From positions 30,703,951 through 30,767,950 of the forward strand of contig CM066917.1 in assembly GCA_033964015.1 (NCBI GenBank): 64,000 bases of DNA, given 5' to 3'. Below are positions 11,500 through 22,079 of this stretch, one piece after another. Origin of the DNA: Scolanthus callimorphus. Lineage: Eukaryota; Cnidaria; Anthozoa; Actiniaria; Edwardsiidae. Each line of letters opens with the position of its first letter. Within the stretch, counting starts at the first letter, position 1. Both the position numbers and the translations under genes were made by a program. A model generated the notes under the pieces. It saw only the letters and a program-made list of their open reading frames with translations. It was not told where the DNA came from and searched no databases.

Positions 11500-13200
11500 G
11501 TAAGATGCGCAGATAGTTCCTGTTTTGTAATTGCCATTTAAGACCTTCGCAGTGTATGCACTGAGTGAGATTTCTTAGAAGAATTACTTCTTGAGTTTAA
11601 AGAACGCGCAAAGCCCCTCTCTTCAGTACATAATACGACTTGGTGCATTTCAATTTAAAATATCACTAAGACGGACATTTTTGCCTTTTTAACTTTTGAA
11701 ATTTCCACTGCCGCCTGCTGAGGCAGGTCCCTGGAGGGATCTTTATAAGTTCAACCAGAGTTGTATGATTGATTCCCTGATTCAACTTAGGTACTCTTAA
11801 AACACATTATACTTTTTTAAAAGAAAAATATATCATAGCTAGGATATCTGGCCGAGATAGATGATTATGGAGAATAATTAATCGAGAGTGAGTTTCGTAA
11901 GAAATAGTAGTAATGGAGTTATAAGAGCCCCTTCACGGAATACCCATGTACGGAATCACGTGCATTCTGCGTGTCTTGGGTGATTTATAGTACCTACAAT
12001 GCGCTTAATCGATATACCAAAAGCCTGCTGCAGTACACATGCATTTTTGTTAATAGGGAAATAGCTGCGTTTTTAGTTTTACTTTCCGTGTGCAGTGCAA
12101 GACCTTTACTAACCCAACTATCTTCGAAATCACGAGACAGCGATATCACACGCATGAGTAGAGCATCTCTAAGAGAACCGAATTGCTGTAGAGATGGTAA
12201 TGATAACATGTCACTGATATGCATAGATTTGTCTTAATTGAGTCATTGTGCTTCGGAAAGAGCAGAAAAAAACGCAATCTGTGATTCTATCTGGAAATAT
12301 CAAAAGCTCGACCACCCATGCTCACAAATCTCTCACAGACGAATGATCTACAACGCTTTGAATGTTTTTATTAATACCGCATTCGATTTTAATTACGCGT
12401 TTTTAAGTGTACTAAAACTTACTAACAGCAGACTGAGCATCTCTCTCTTCCTCTGCAAAGATACCTCCGCATTTTGGGCTTATTTTAGCTTTACCTTTTT
12501 ATAGCATGCTCAAGTCTATGCCTCCATGTTTTACCTTATATTCTTCTCCCCTTTGAAGCACTACCGTACCATGGCCATACTACCTGGTATACATTCTCAT
12601 TGGTCGCTCATTTCTTTCACTACCAATCAAAGTTTGAACCAACAGCTGTGTATTTTATAATCACGTGCTCATCGCGTGGTAGTGTTTTACTTGGCCTTGC
12701 AAAGAAACCGTGCAGTCACGTGCTCACCGCGTGATAATTTACTTGGCTTGTGCGTGCGATCATTACCGCCTTGCGGAGCACGATGTTTCTTTCTGTCAGC
12801 TTTTCGTGTGAACCACTCGAAATACGAAGCACGCAACTAACTTTGCTAGATAAAGGATACATGATGACAGAAAGAAACCCTCTGCTCGCATTGGCATAGC
12901 GTGCGATGGCTTTCTTAATTCTGATAGGTTCTCATGGGACACCTACTGCGTCTATATAATGCGTGCGATCGTGTTTAGCTAAGTCCGGGTTCTTCTGTCA
13001 AAGGCACCACCACCGTGGGATAAGTTGTCCAAGGAAATGTGATTTTCACAACATCAGCTAGTCGTAGAGCATTGCTCGAGGCCTTTTAAGTTTGATAAAA
13101 AAAACTCAAGGCTATCCCACATTGCCTGTGACAAAATAGGCCTATTGTTTGTTTTGGTACAACGCTAAATTCTGAACGAAACGGGCACCACAATTCATGT
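11500..13200. other. Region downstream of secreted peptide copy A; no firm gene
   Basis: A frame ending at 12237 contains a hydrophobic stretch IAAFLVLLSVCSA and ends NCCRDGNDNMSLICIDLS, but it has no in-frame ATG before the hydrophobic part. Short inverted repeats include TGTTTCTTTCTGTCA near 12783 and TGACAGAAAGAAAC near 12865. A roughly 50-bp duplication containing TCACGTGCTC begins near 12661 and 12717. Nothing else is clear. Confidence 0.35.
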
Positions 13201-13327
13201 CACGTGATCACTCTCGACCAATGGAAATGCACCAAAATTCAGCGCTGTACTATAACAGGACACCGAGGAGAGGCGTCCTGTTAAAACAAAGGCAAACTTT
13301 AGAAGGTCTGGTTTCGGTGTACGAAGT

Positions 13328-14334
13328 GCTCGTATAGTACGTGGTAATGTAGATGTAGGTGCGTGCCCATGTAGCACGTGGTAATGTAGATGTACGTGCG
13401 TGCCCATGTAGTACGTGGTAATGTAGATGTACGTGCGTGCCCATGTAGTACGTGGTAATGTTGATGTACGTGCGTGCCAATGTAGTACGTGGTAATGTAG
13501 ATGTAGGTGCGTGCCCATGTAGCACGTGGTAATGTAGATGTACGTGCGTGCCCATGTAGTACGTGGTAATGTTAATGTACGCGCGTGCCCATGTAGTACG
13601 TGGTAATGTAGATGTATGTGCGTGCTCATGTAGTACGTGGTCATGTAGATGTACGTGCGTGCCCATGTAGTACGTGGTAATGTAGATGTATGTGCGTGCC
13701 GATGTAGTACGTGGTAATGTAGATGTACGTGCGTGCCCATGAAGTGCGTGGTAATGTAGATGCACGTGCGTGCCCATGTAGTACGTGGTAATGTAGATGT
13801 ACGTGCGTGCCCATGTAGTACGTGGTAATGTTGATGTACGTGCGTGCCCATGTAGTACGTGGTAATGTTGATGTACGTACGTGCCCATGTAGTACGTGGT
13901 AATGTAGATGTACGTGCGTTCCCATGTAGTACGTGGTAATGTTGATGTACGTGCGTTCCCATGTAGTACGTGGTAATGTAGATGTATGCGCGTGCCCACA
14001 TGTAGTACGTGGTAATGTAGATGTACTTGCGTGCCCATGTAGTACGTGGTAATGTAGATGTACGTGCGTGCCCTTGTAGTACGTGGTAATGTAGATGTAT
14101 GTGCGTGCTCATGTAATGCACGTGCGTGCCCATGTAGTGTTTGGTAATGGAGATGTATGTGCGTGTCCATGTAGTACGTGGTAATGTAGATGTACGTGCG
14201 TGCCCATGTAGTGCGTGGTAATGTAGATGTACGTGCGTACCCATGTAGTACGTGGTAATGTAGATGTATGTGCGTGTCCATGTAGTGTGTGGTAATGTAG
14301 ATGTATATGCGTGCCCTTGTAGTGCGTGGATATA
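13328..14334. repeat. Minisatellite, 37-bp unit, about 27 copies
   Basis: Tandem units contain TAGTACGTGGTAATGTAG followed by ATGTACGTGCGTGCCCATG, 37 bp in all, with mostly single-base variation and a few indels (for example near 13998 and 14110). Because 37 is not a multiple of 3 and the unit has no stop codon on the minus strand, all three minus frames stay open for hundreds of codons and read out His/Thr/Tyr-rich repeats. These frames are by-products, not genes. The array continues briefly after the insertion at 14335-14815. Confidence 0.95.
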
Positions 14335-14815
14335 CACGGGCACACAACGGAGCTGTTCCTCAAAAAAGCTGTTCTTCACCCCCTTTCGCTGCTGGCTGGC
14401 AAATATTATCGCGGTCTCTTGCTGGCTGGCAAAAATTCATCGCCTTCCGTTCCTGGCAAAAATTTATGCATATCGCCTTTGCTGGGAAACACAAGTTGCT
14501 CATGGATGTTGAAAAATGAAATTTTAAGTGACAGCACTTAAAAATGCACTTAGTTATTAGTGCTTGTTTTTAAGGATATCCGATTTTTTATACTATTTCG
14601 GGCTTCCTGTGGTAATGTTACTCTCCTGGCTGGGAAATTTTTTTAACACGCAGCTGCTGGCTGGGAAAAATTGAGACCCTCTCCTGGCAAAAAGGAACAG
14701 CTACATTTTTGCCAGCAACTTTTAAAACATGTATTTATATGCTCTACGCGCGTAGGAATGTCCAAATACGCCATTTAAACGCATTTTAACCAGGGGGGTT
14801 CGTTGTGTGCCCGTG
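14335..14815. mobile_element. 481-bp insertion in the minisatellite, 15-bp TIRs, GATATA duplication
   Basis: The termini are perfect 15-bp inverted repeats, CACGGGCACACAACG and CGTTGTGTGCCCGTG. They are flanked directly by GATATA at 14329-14334 and 14816-14821. Removing one copy restores a minisatellite-like unit, so the insertion is younger than the array. The interior has repeated CTGGCTGGSAAA and CCTGGCAAAAA motifs and no coding capacity. It is a non-autonomous DNA element; I cannot assign the superfamily. Confidence 0.85.
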
Positions 14816-14895
14816 GATATAGATGTACTTGCGTGCCCATATAGTGGCAGGTGATATTGTACATTTATCTGTTACATTCTTGTGCTTCCACAGGT

Positions 14896-14958
14896 CAGAA
14901 AGGAAGCTAAAAGTGTAAAATGGAAGACAAGCAGATCTGGGAAAGCATGCGCATAATA
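14896..14958 (+). CDS. Candidate terminal exon for the secreted peptide at 11356
   Basis: A pyrimidine-rich acceptor (TTCTTGTGCTTCCACAG) precedes a phase-0 frame VRKEAKSVKWKTSRSGKACA followed by TAA. Phase and basic composition would suit exon 1 at 11356-11499. The intron would be 3.4 kb and contain the minisatellite. There is no similarity to exon 2 of the paralogue at 38476, so the join is only a hypothesis. Confidence 0.25.
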
Positions 14959-14959
14959 T

Positions 14960-17890
14960 TTAACAAAACAAACGCTTCATGGATATATACAAATCGTCAA
15001 TGAGGACACATGGAAATATAGACTACAAAAGCAATAAAAGCATCACAAAGAATTGCTGAGTCTTAAGAACCGACGAGAGATATGTATAGTAGAAGACGCA
15101 GATGATTTCCATCGAAGCACCTGATAGAGAAGATACGTGAGACACGCCAAACGGCCCGGCTGGCTCAATAACTGGTTATACTTGTCAAAACCTGTTTGGT
15201 TTGAGGAGTCAGTGAAATATACAGAAGAGGGGGAGGGGACTCCCATATAAAAATGGGGGTTGCTCGACACGAAAAATGAAAGTTGACCCCTAAGCATATA
15301 TATGAAAACTTCTAGCCTTAACTGATACAATGATAACCGCAGAACGCGCTATATAAATATTTCAAAAATTAGTCTAAATTTTTGCTAAATTAGAGGTCAA
15401 ACTTTCTGTTGAAACCCGGGCTTAAATTTAATTGTTCATCAGAAAATAACACGACACCTTGTTTCGAAAATATTTGAAACTTTTCAATTGCTCAAATGTT
15501 CTCACAAAAGCATATTAGGACTAGGATGAGGTTAGGAGCTCAAAATCCACCGCTTTCATAACTAAAGTTTACAGGTTTATATTAAAACTTTGCCGACCTC
15601 TATGAGGCCGTTTACTAGTCATTGACATGGGCAATCATTGTTAAAAAACTGTGCAAATATTGCAACTATTATAAATGCTCATTAACTAAAATCACTGTAA
15701 TAAAATGTCAAGTAGAAAAACCTCACATTTCAGCTTTTCTTTCACCACAACCGTTTTGTGGTTTTGGGACTCCGGTGGTACGGTTGCACTTTCCCTTGGA
15801 CTCCTTCGTCTAACCTAAATCAAGCTATAAACTCCCTACAGGGTAATTTGCTATACTTGAAGTTATAATTAGCTTACGTAGCTAATAAGCTCGACGAAGA
15901 ATTCATCGTTAGACGTGATAAGAGCTGGTTATTTTCACGAAATTTACTATAAATGTTGAGGCCTAAAAAACTCCCGGGGGGGAGGGGACTCCCATATTTT
16001 TTGGTCGGGGATATTGATCGTCGTATCTTTTAGGGGTTAAAATCACGGTGGTTTGGTCTCTTTTAGGGGTATTGTTGCCCAGCCGTTCTAGCGCGGTTAT
16101 ACTGTCTTTCTATTACTGACTAAAGCCCTGGCTAAACCAGGCAACAATGTTTCCAAAATGTTTCTGGAAACCTGCTAAACGCATCAGCTATAATTGTTGC
16201 AATGTTGCCTGGAATGTTTGTCACTAAAACAGGAGCACACATGAACAGGAGTCTCGTGTCCGAAGCACAGAGAGCCCATCAACAGGTGTCTCCAGTGCTA
16301 TTAGTGGCGTCCGAAGCACAGGAGTATATTTATTTTTTGATATTTTTATTTTGAATCCCGCGCGAGGTAATTTTGCCCTGATTATAAGGTAAGGAATTAA
16401 ACGACGTAGCCCGAGCGCGCGAAATGGTTGAACGAGAAAACGAGATGCGAGCAACACGGAGATCATGATCCCGCGGCGATCATGATGTTTCCGATAGATT
16501 CGTACTATCATTGCATGGGCCTTGGATCGGATAACAAACAACCGAGATAACCAAACCACTTCGAGGTACTCAATGCATGGTACATCCTACTGCACTGATC
16601 CGCCTCGTTCAATACTGTATCGTATACGATTCATACACTAGGACACTCCTGATTATCATATATGGAGTACCTACCAAACTACGTGCAAATTGATGATTGC
16701 CTTGTCGGAAGGGTTTTCATTAACCAGATAAATTATCTCCTCCAATGACGTCAAACTGACACCACACATTAGCTTAATTTACCCAACACAAATTCACTTC
16801 AGGACTTTACCCATCTGCTCATGCATTTTTAAAGAAATGTGACGGTTCAATATTTGAAAAATTCTAAGATTTGTTTTGTTTTCGGGTCCACGCAAATTAC
16901 ATGAAAAGAAACGTTTACGAGTTTACTCACTTCTCTCAATCAAAAGGAACTGTAATCGAGATGATTGATGACTTGTTCGAGTGAGAGCCTTCCTGAGACC
17001 AAACCACGAACCAGACCTAAATGAAATCCACCAGCTTTTTTTTTCTTCAGAAGTTTCTTCGTCATTTGAAAAAGATTCGTGTCGATACATTTCCCGTTTG
17101 CAAACGTTAGCCGACCATGTTTTAAAACGGTTTTGGCCGTCGTATAAGGTCAGAGAGAAATCAAGGCAAATCAAGAATGAAACTATGAGCATTTTTATTG
17201 GAGAAAACGAGAATGAACATTAATGGTAGATATTATTTACTTCTCTCATCGTTAGAACTATCACAATTAGCCAGTAAGAAAACAAACAACAATGCCGACA
17301 ATTTTACTATAACAGTACCAACGAGGGCTAGGTATTTTTAGGGTTCAATTTGAACAAAGAGGTCCCCTTGAACTAGGTGACTAGGTATTTTTTAATTTGT
17401 TTTCTTCTTCTAATTTTCCGACGGAGCCGCATCCCCCTCTCTTCCCGATTGATTGTCACTTTTCAAACTGATGGCAGCTGGTAAAATTAACTGGTAAAAG
17501 TTTTTTTTTTGTTGCTTGGACACACTCAAAAACATTCATTATGCTTCTTGTTTTAAACACATATCTATTGTTTTGGCGTCATAAACAACTCTCGAGAATT
17601 CCCTAAAGACCATTACAATTAGCAAAAATTAAGATCATCGGGGACGGCTGTATCAAGCCGTGTTGAGTTATTTTAAATAACATTGTTTATCACAATGTCC
17701 TGAATGTCGTCGAGTCCACCAAAATCCACGTTATATAACCTAAAGTTGTACCCTCGGGCTTACATCGGTATGCGCGTAGCAGTGGGCAAGATCTTTGTTG
17801 GCATTTATATGTATTTATAGCTGGACGAAAAAAATGCGTTTTAAAATAGATCCGTTTTATTTAATATACAGTATTCTGAAGTATGTATGA
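14960..17890. other. Long gene-poor region with repeat fragments
   Basis: Fragments of a GGGGAGGGGACTCCCAT-type dispersed repeat occur near 15225 and 15970, the second followed by TTTTAGGGGTTAAAATC. A small imperfect inverted repeat around GGCAACAATGTTTCC spans about 16138-16218. Frames at 16923-17223 on both strands are short and unrecognised. No RNA gene or conserved exon is seen. Confidence 0.4.
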
Positions 17891-18014
17891 CATATGTATG
17901 TCGCCGTATGTATGACAAACTTCTCACGTGACCCTTACCTAAATCGCGCTGTGCGCGAAGAAGCGCGGCGGACAACTTGGAACAGAACAACATATTATGT
18001 TGAAAACTGGCAAG

Positions 18015-18550
18015 TCAAAAATATGGTTCACAGCAAGAGTGGATTGCCAAGAGTTTCCATATTTACTATGTACGCCCGAATCACAGTCAGAAAAGTGTCT
18101 ATTTTTAGAACTAGGTTTCCCGCTAAAATTCGTCATCCACAGGGTTCCCACTTTCTCGCCACGCGAAGTGTTGTGAGATCCAGCCTAAAATTAAATCACA
18201 GATCATTCGAAAAACCTTTAAAGTCGCAAAGATAAGGTACATGCCATGCTGATGAGTCCTAACAAGGACGAAACAGCTGTACATGGTTGCCGAACTGCAC
18301 GGGTAATAGACTGTGCTAGCGTTTCGTCTAGGCCAGACTTATGCCGATGTGTGTATAGTTAGTGTTCATTCTCATCTATTTTTTTGTGTGTTGGGTATAC
18401 GATGAATTCAGGGGAATCAAGAGGGGATTCGAATACTTTCGCGCGCGAAATTCAAATCTAAAAATAGACACTTTGCTGACTGTGATGTGGACAAATACAG
18501 TACGAAAGATTCTAACTCTTGTTAATCCACTCTTGTTCACAGTTAGTATT
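18015..18550. mobile_element. Inverted-repeat element carrying a hammerhead ribozyme (retrozyme-like)
   Basis: A left arm at about 18020-18110 (AGAGTGGATTGCC to AGTGTCTATTTTTAGA) is repeated in inverse at about 18456-18546 (TCTAAAAATAGACACTTT to AATCCACTCTTG), with moderate divergence. The 345 bp between the arms contain the intact hammerhead at 18236-18291. A degenerate GACGAAAC-bearing counterpart lies on the opposite strand near 18345-18300. The structure suggests a tail-to-tail dimer of one element. Type I hammerheads with a very short helix III are known from Penelope-like elements and small non-autonomous retrozymes in invertebrates, including corals. No reverse transcriptase is present here. 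Confidence 0.65.
18236..18291 (+). ncRNA. Type I hammerhead ribozyme with loopless minimal helix III
   Basis: The core is complete. Helix I is CCATG (18244-18248) pairing with CATGG (18282-18286), extended across an internal loop by GGT (18236-18238) with GCC (18289-18291). CTGATGA spans 18249-18255. Helix II is GTCC (18256-18259) with GGAC (18266-18269) and loop TAACAA. GAAA spans 18270-18273. Helix III is ACAG (18273-18276) pairing directly with CTGU-equivalent CTGT (18277-18280), with no loop nucleotides. The cleavage-site base is A18281, so cleavage is predicted between 18281 and 18282 after GTA. All catalytic-core positions match the consensus. A helix III this short is typical of the retroelement-borne class, which usually acts best as a dimer. 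Confidence 0.9.
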
Positions 18551-18746
18551 TTTTCATTTGTCAGCAACTTTCTAAAGACTTTTTTAAAAGACCTCGAATC
18601 CGGACCGAAATGCTTTGGAAGTCTGTGGGTTTTGTGGCAGATGCATGTAATGCAATTGTCCGGGTTTTCTGGACTTTTTCTCTGGAGAGGCTAGAGGCAC
18701 TTTTGATTGGACGCGCGCGCAGGGTGCCGACCTTCTGATAGACCGC

Positions 18747-18880
18747 TTGCAGTCCCTTCTTACACCTTTGGCGAAAAATGAGCGCACGAAAAAACGAGCG
18801 CCGATTGAAGCACCGAAGGCACGAGCAGGAGCCCGCGCTCGTTTTCACGGACTTCGCCAAAGAAGGGACTGCCTGCCCTG
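18747..18880. mobile_element. Small foldback element
   Basis: GCAGTCCCTTCTTACACCTT with TTGGCGAAAA on the left pairs imperfectly with TTCGCCAAAGAAGGGACTGC on the right at about 18855-18878. Inner parts carry AAACGAGCGC and GCGCTCGTTTT. The span is roughly 130 bp and contains no gene. Confidence 0.6.
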
Positions 18881-19140
18881 CAAGGCCGGTTTACACTGCG
18901 ATTTTTGTTGCATTTATCACGGCATTTTTTCTCGCGCGAGTTGCAATTCCAACTCTCTCGTGTAGACAAGATGCAAATCCAGTACGATTTCTGTGCTCTC
19001 TTTATAATCGCATCAAGTTGAAAGAGTTTCGAACATGTTTGAAATCTCAGCGGCATCACGCGACAAAATCGCGGCAGATCGCGCCGAGTTGCACCTAGTT
19101 TACATTAATGATTTTGAGTTGACAATTCACGGGCCACCTT

Positions 19141-19372
19141 CTCAATCTCGTACCCAGAGCCCGTCATCTTTTGGTCAGCGGCAAAGATTCAGGGCTCTGG
19201 GGGAATCGATTTTTTTTAAACCCAGATTCTGGGTTTCCGGTTTGATTGTTGTATGAAAGTTCGTTACGTTTTTGACCTACCACGCATGATGCTCACAAAT
19301 CGGATTCCCCCAGGGCCCTGAATCTTGCCGCTGGCTCAAAGATGCACGGGCTCTGGGTACGAGATTGAAGGG
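19141..19372. mobile_element. MITE-like inverted repeat, TCTCGTACCCAGAGCC family
   Basis: Terminal TCAATCTCGTACCCAGAGCC on the left is mirrored by GGCTCTGGGTACGAGATTGA on the right, here as GGGCTCTGGGTACGAGATTGA. Inner blocks AGATTCAGGGCTCTGGGGGA and TCCCCCAGGGCCCTGAATCT also pair. Related copies end in the same motif at 41555-41770 and 46228-46432. Confidence 0.75.
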
Positions 19373-19859
19373 CGAAAGCGCTCGCGAATTTTTTCTGTGT
19401 CTGTTTCGACAATATAGGTCAGCGGCTACACATCGTAGCATCTGCGCATCTGCGTACATTTGCGCGGCACTTCCAATTTGTTGTGCTTGCTTGTGCTTCT
19501 TGTAGTCCAGGAGCTAAATCCCCAGAAGGCCTTATTTAAGGAGTTAGCACAACCCACCGTACAGAAAAGGTTTGACCCCGGATTTACAAAGACTGATAAC
19601 TGGTCTTCAACATTAGGTACTATGTGGTCACGAAATGTGGTGCACACGTCATCTTACGAAGGCTTCTTTACTTGAAGTCCATACTCGGCGTGAAAACGAG
19701 GCTGGCGACAATTAAGGCTAATATTTCGCTAACATTTGGTGAATAGGCTTCATAATCACCCGGAGTGAAACGTCAGCATAACATAACACATTCTTAGATA
19801 AAAAGCACTCTGAAATCGTGGTCACGTGATACATCACGTGATCAAATCACGAAAGAATA

Positions 19860-22075
19860 GAGCATTAAAACGCATTTAACAGACTTTCAAATGTAATAAA
19901 TATCTACACAAGTTGTATATTTCAAAACTTATGTGTGCATATTAAGAAACTGTTCATAAGACAACTTTCTACCAGTTAAAAATTTTTGCCAGAACGAAGC
20001 ATGTGTCCTGTCTACGCGATTTCCCTGCGTCTGTATTCAAGCGCACGTGCCCGCATGGAAACGAGGCTGAATGCATCTTTCTCTACAACAAAGCACATAT
20101 AGCTTAGAAAAGCTTAAAAACCGAACAGTTTGAAAGGTTGTATAATCAGCAAGGTTTTGGCGAAACATTGATCGCCATCAAGCCTGTATGTAGAGAGGAT
20201 ATGGCGCAATTGATCACGTGACACAAGGTAAGGGCCACGGTGAGTATATTATGCTTACAGCCAGGACGGTGTATAAATTCTATTGTAACGATTTTTTTCC
20301 GTGTGAAGAATTTGAACACAATTTAAAAAGCTTCATATTTTATTCATTGGAAGCAACTTAGTAATTATATGAGAAACATGTTTTCAAAGGACTAGGCCAT
20401 GACAACATACACTGTTCATGCGACCTGGCCTTGAGCACCTCTTCCCGCCAATTTTGTCACTGAAAAGTACAACCAACTATTTCAGTCGTACAGCAACTTT
20501 GGAAAGTTTTGAATTCGTTAAGTGGTTATGAAAAGAGTTTCCTTTTGAAAATGTAAAAACAGTTTCTTTCATTTTTCACAAAATGTAGTCTTTTTTAACT
20601 GCAGTTATTTGCATATTTATTTGCATGGCAATGGACAATTCTCTAAACGACTCAACTATTCTGTCTGTAAGTAACTTAACTACCGAGCAAGCAATTTTTT
20701 CGTCGGTATTTTACCCAGCGTTTGGTATATCGACTAGCTAACTAGAAATGCGGTAATAATTGCTAGGGGCCCTATCGACAACACATTTACTTGGACGTCA
20801 CAACTCGTGTTCGCTAGAATAGAATCTTAGAATCTTGACTCAACACAAGCCGGTAGTTTGTTTCTTCGCCTTCGCTTCGGCGAATGAAATAAGCTTAACA
20901 AGTGCTTGAAACGTTGTTTTCTTTCTCGCGTTTTAGTTAACTGGAAAACTCCGAGCTATCCTGTCCCGATTGTGGCCCCTAGCTTTTCACCCAAAGTTTG
21001 GTTTACCGTAAATAACTTAGTTACCCGAAGTTTGGTATAACTTTTTAGCTTGAGTTCATTTTGACAGGCACGCTCTAATATCCTGTCAGAAAACACAAAC
21101 CTCTGATTTTCGGCTTTTTCGAGCACACTGTCACTGGGCTTTCATAATTTGTCAATTTCTTACCTGAACAATGGAAGAAGATAAAGACGACAAACACTCA
21201 GAGCTCCATAAAGAGTGTGACTTAAAAAAAGTAGAACAGAAGACCTCTCCATATGTTGATTATTTCATTTAGCTCACGATGTACAATAAACTTGAGCGTT
21301 GTTGTGCGATGGTTTGTTTCGGAAAAAAGCACATGTTGAAAGCACAGTATCAACGGTGCCTTTTTGCATGCTGTCAGTTCTTATATAAATGCCTACATTC
21401 CTATCCAGTTTGTCTACATGATGGTTCACACCCTTTTCTGTGAAGCTAGCACGTTCAGTATCCGGATGTCTCCATAGAAGAAGGTTTTTGTGTTCCGCCA
21501 TCTTCGATTCAAATCCAGTTCTAGAATGTTTTGAAGTTTTTCAAGACTTTCGATGACAATGGAACTGAATTATCTGCAGTTTGCCATTAAAACGGCCCCG
21601 AATATTTCCACATAGCTTCTGATGCAATTGTATCAAGTCTTCCTTCCGCAATATCTGTAAATCTGATTGAAAGATTCAGTACTTCCTTCGTTTTACAAAA
21701 AGCATGTTTGATTGAAGGCAGTACATGCCTCACGCGTGGAGATGGTGGGGCTAGCCATGCGACATTTTTGGGGGGAGGGGTAGGGATTACAATATTTTTG
21801 TCCACAGTTTTTTTGAAATCCTCTACTCGGTGTACGGCTATTATTTCGCACAATTACGAAACAAATATTTATTTTTCGTCTACTCTACGGGATTTTTTTG
21901 GCGCTTCATCAGGAATGTTTCTTCATTTTCATAATCCGACTGCGCAGTTGATAAACCCCCCTCCCCTTGTCTAAAGTGACAAAGTCGCCCCAGTACGAAG
22001 AGATGCAGGGAGACCAGTAAAAACCGCCCGGATAGACTGAAAACGACCATTCAACTTTTCGCGGTGAGGGGAGGG
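19860..22075. other. No gene recognised
   Basis: AT-rich sequence. A third CATGGAAACGAGGCTG motif lies at 20056-20075. Minus frames at 21501-21274 and 21853-21587 are 75 and 88 codons with no recognised domain. They could be parts of the decayed element downstream, but their strand is opposite to it. Confidence 0.35.
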
Positions 22076-22079
22076 CACT

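Noticed and set aside
13328..14334. CRISPR-like regular repeats
   Set aside because: The repeats are head-to-tail without unique spacers, and the genome is that of an animal.
13195..14379. Minus-strand frames of 394, 365, 94 and 84 codons rich in His, Thr and Tyr
   Set aside because: They are produced by the 37-bp minisatellite, which lacks stops in every minus frame. There is no start context, splice site or non-repeat domain.
16923..17223. Short frames on both strands, one starting with a hydrophobic stretch MLIVSFLICLDFSLT
   Set aside because: No splice or homology support. The two strands give equally long frames, which suggests chance.
18778..19098. Overlapping frames around 18560-19100 on both strands
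   Set aside because: They overlap a foldback element and GC-rich repeats, and the composition is arginine-rich without conserved motifs.
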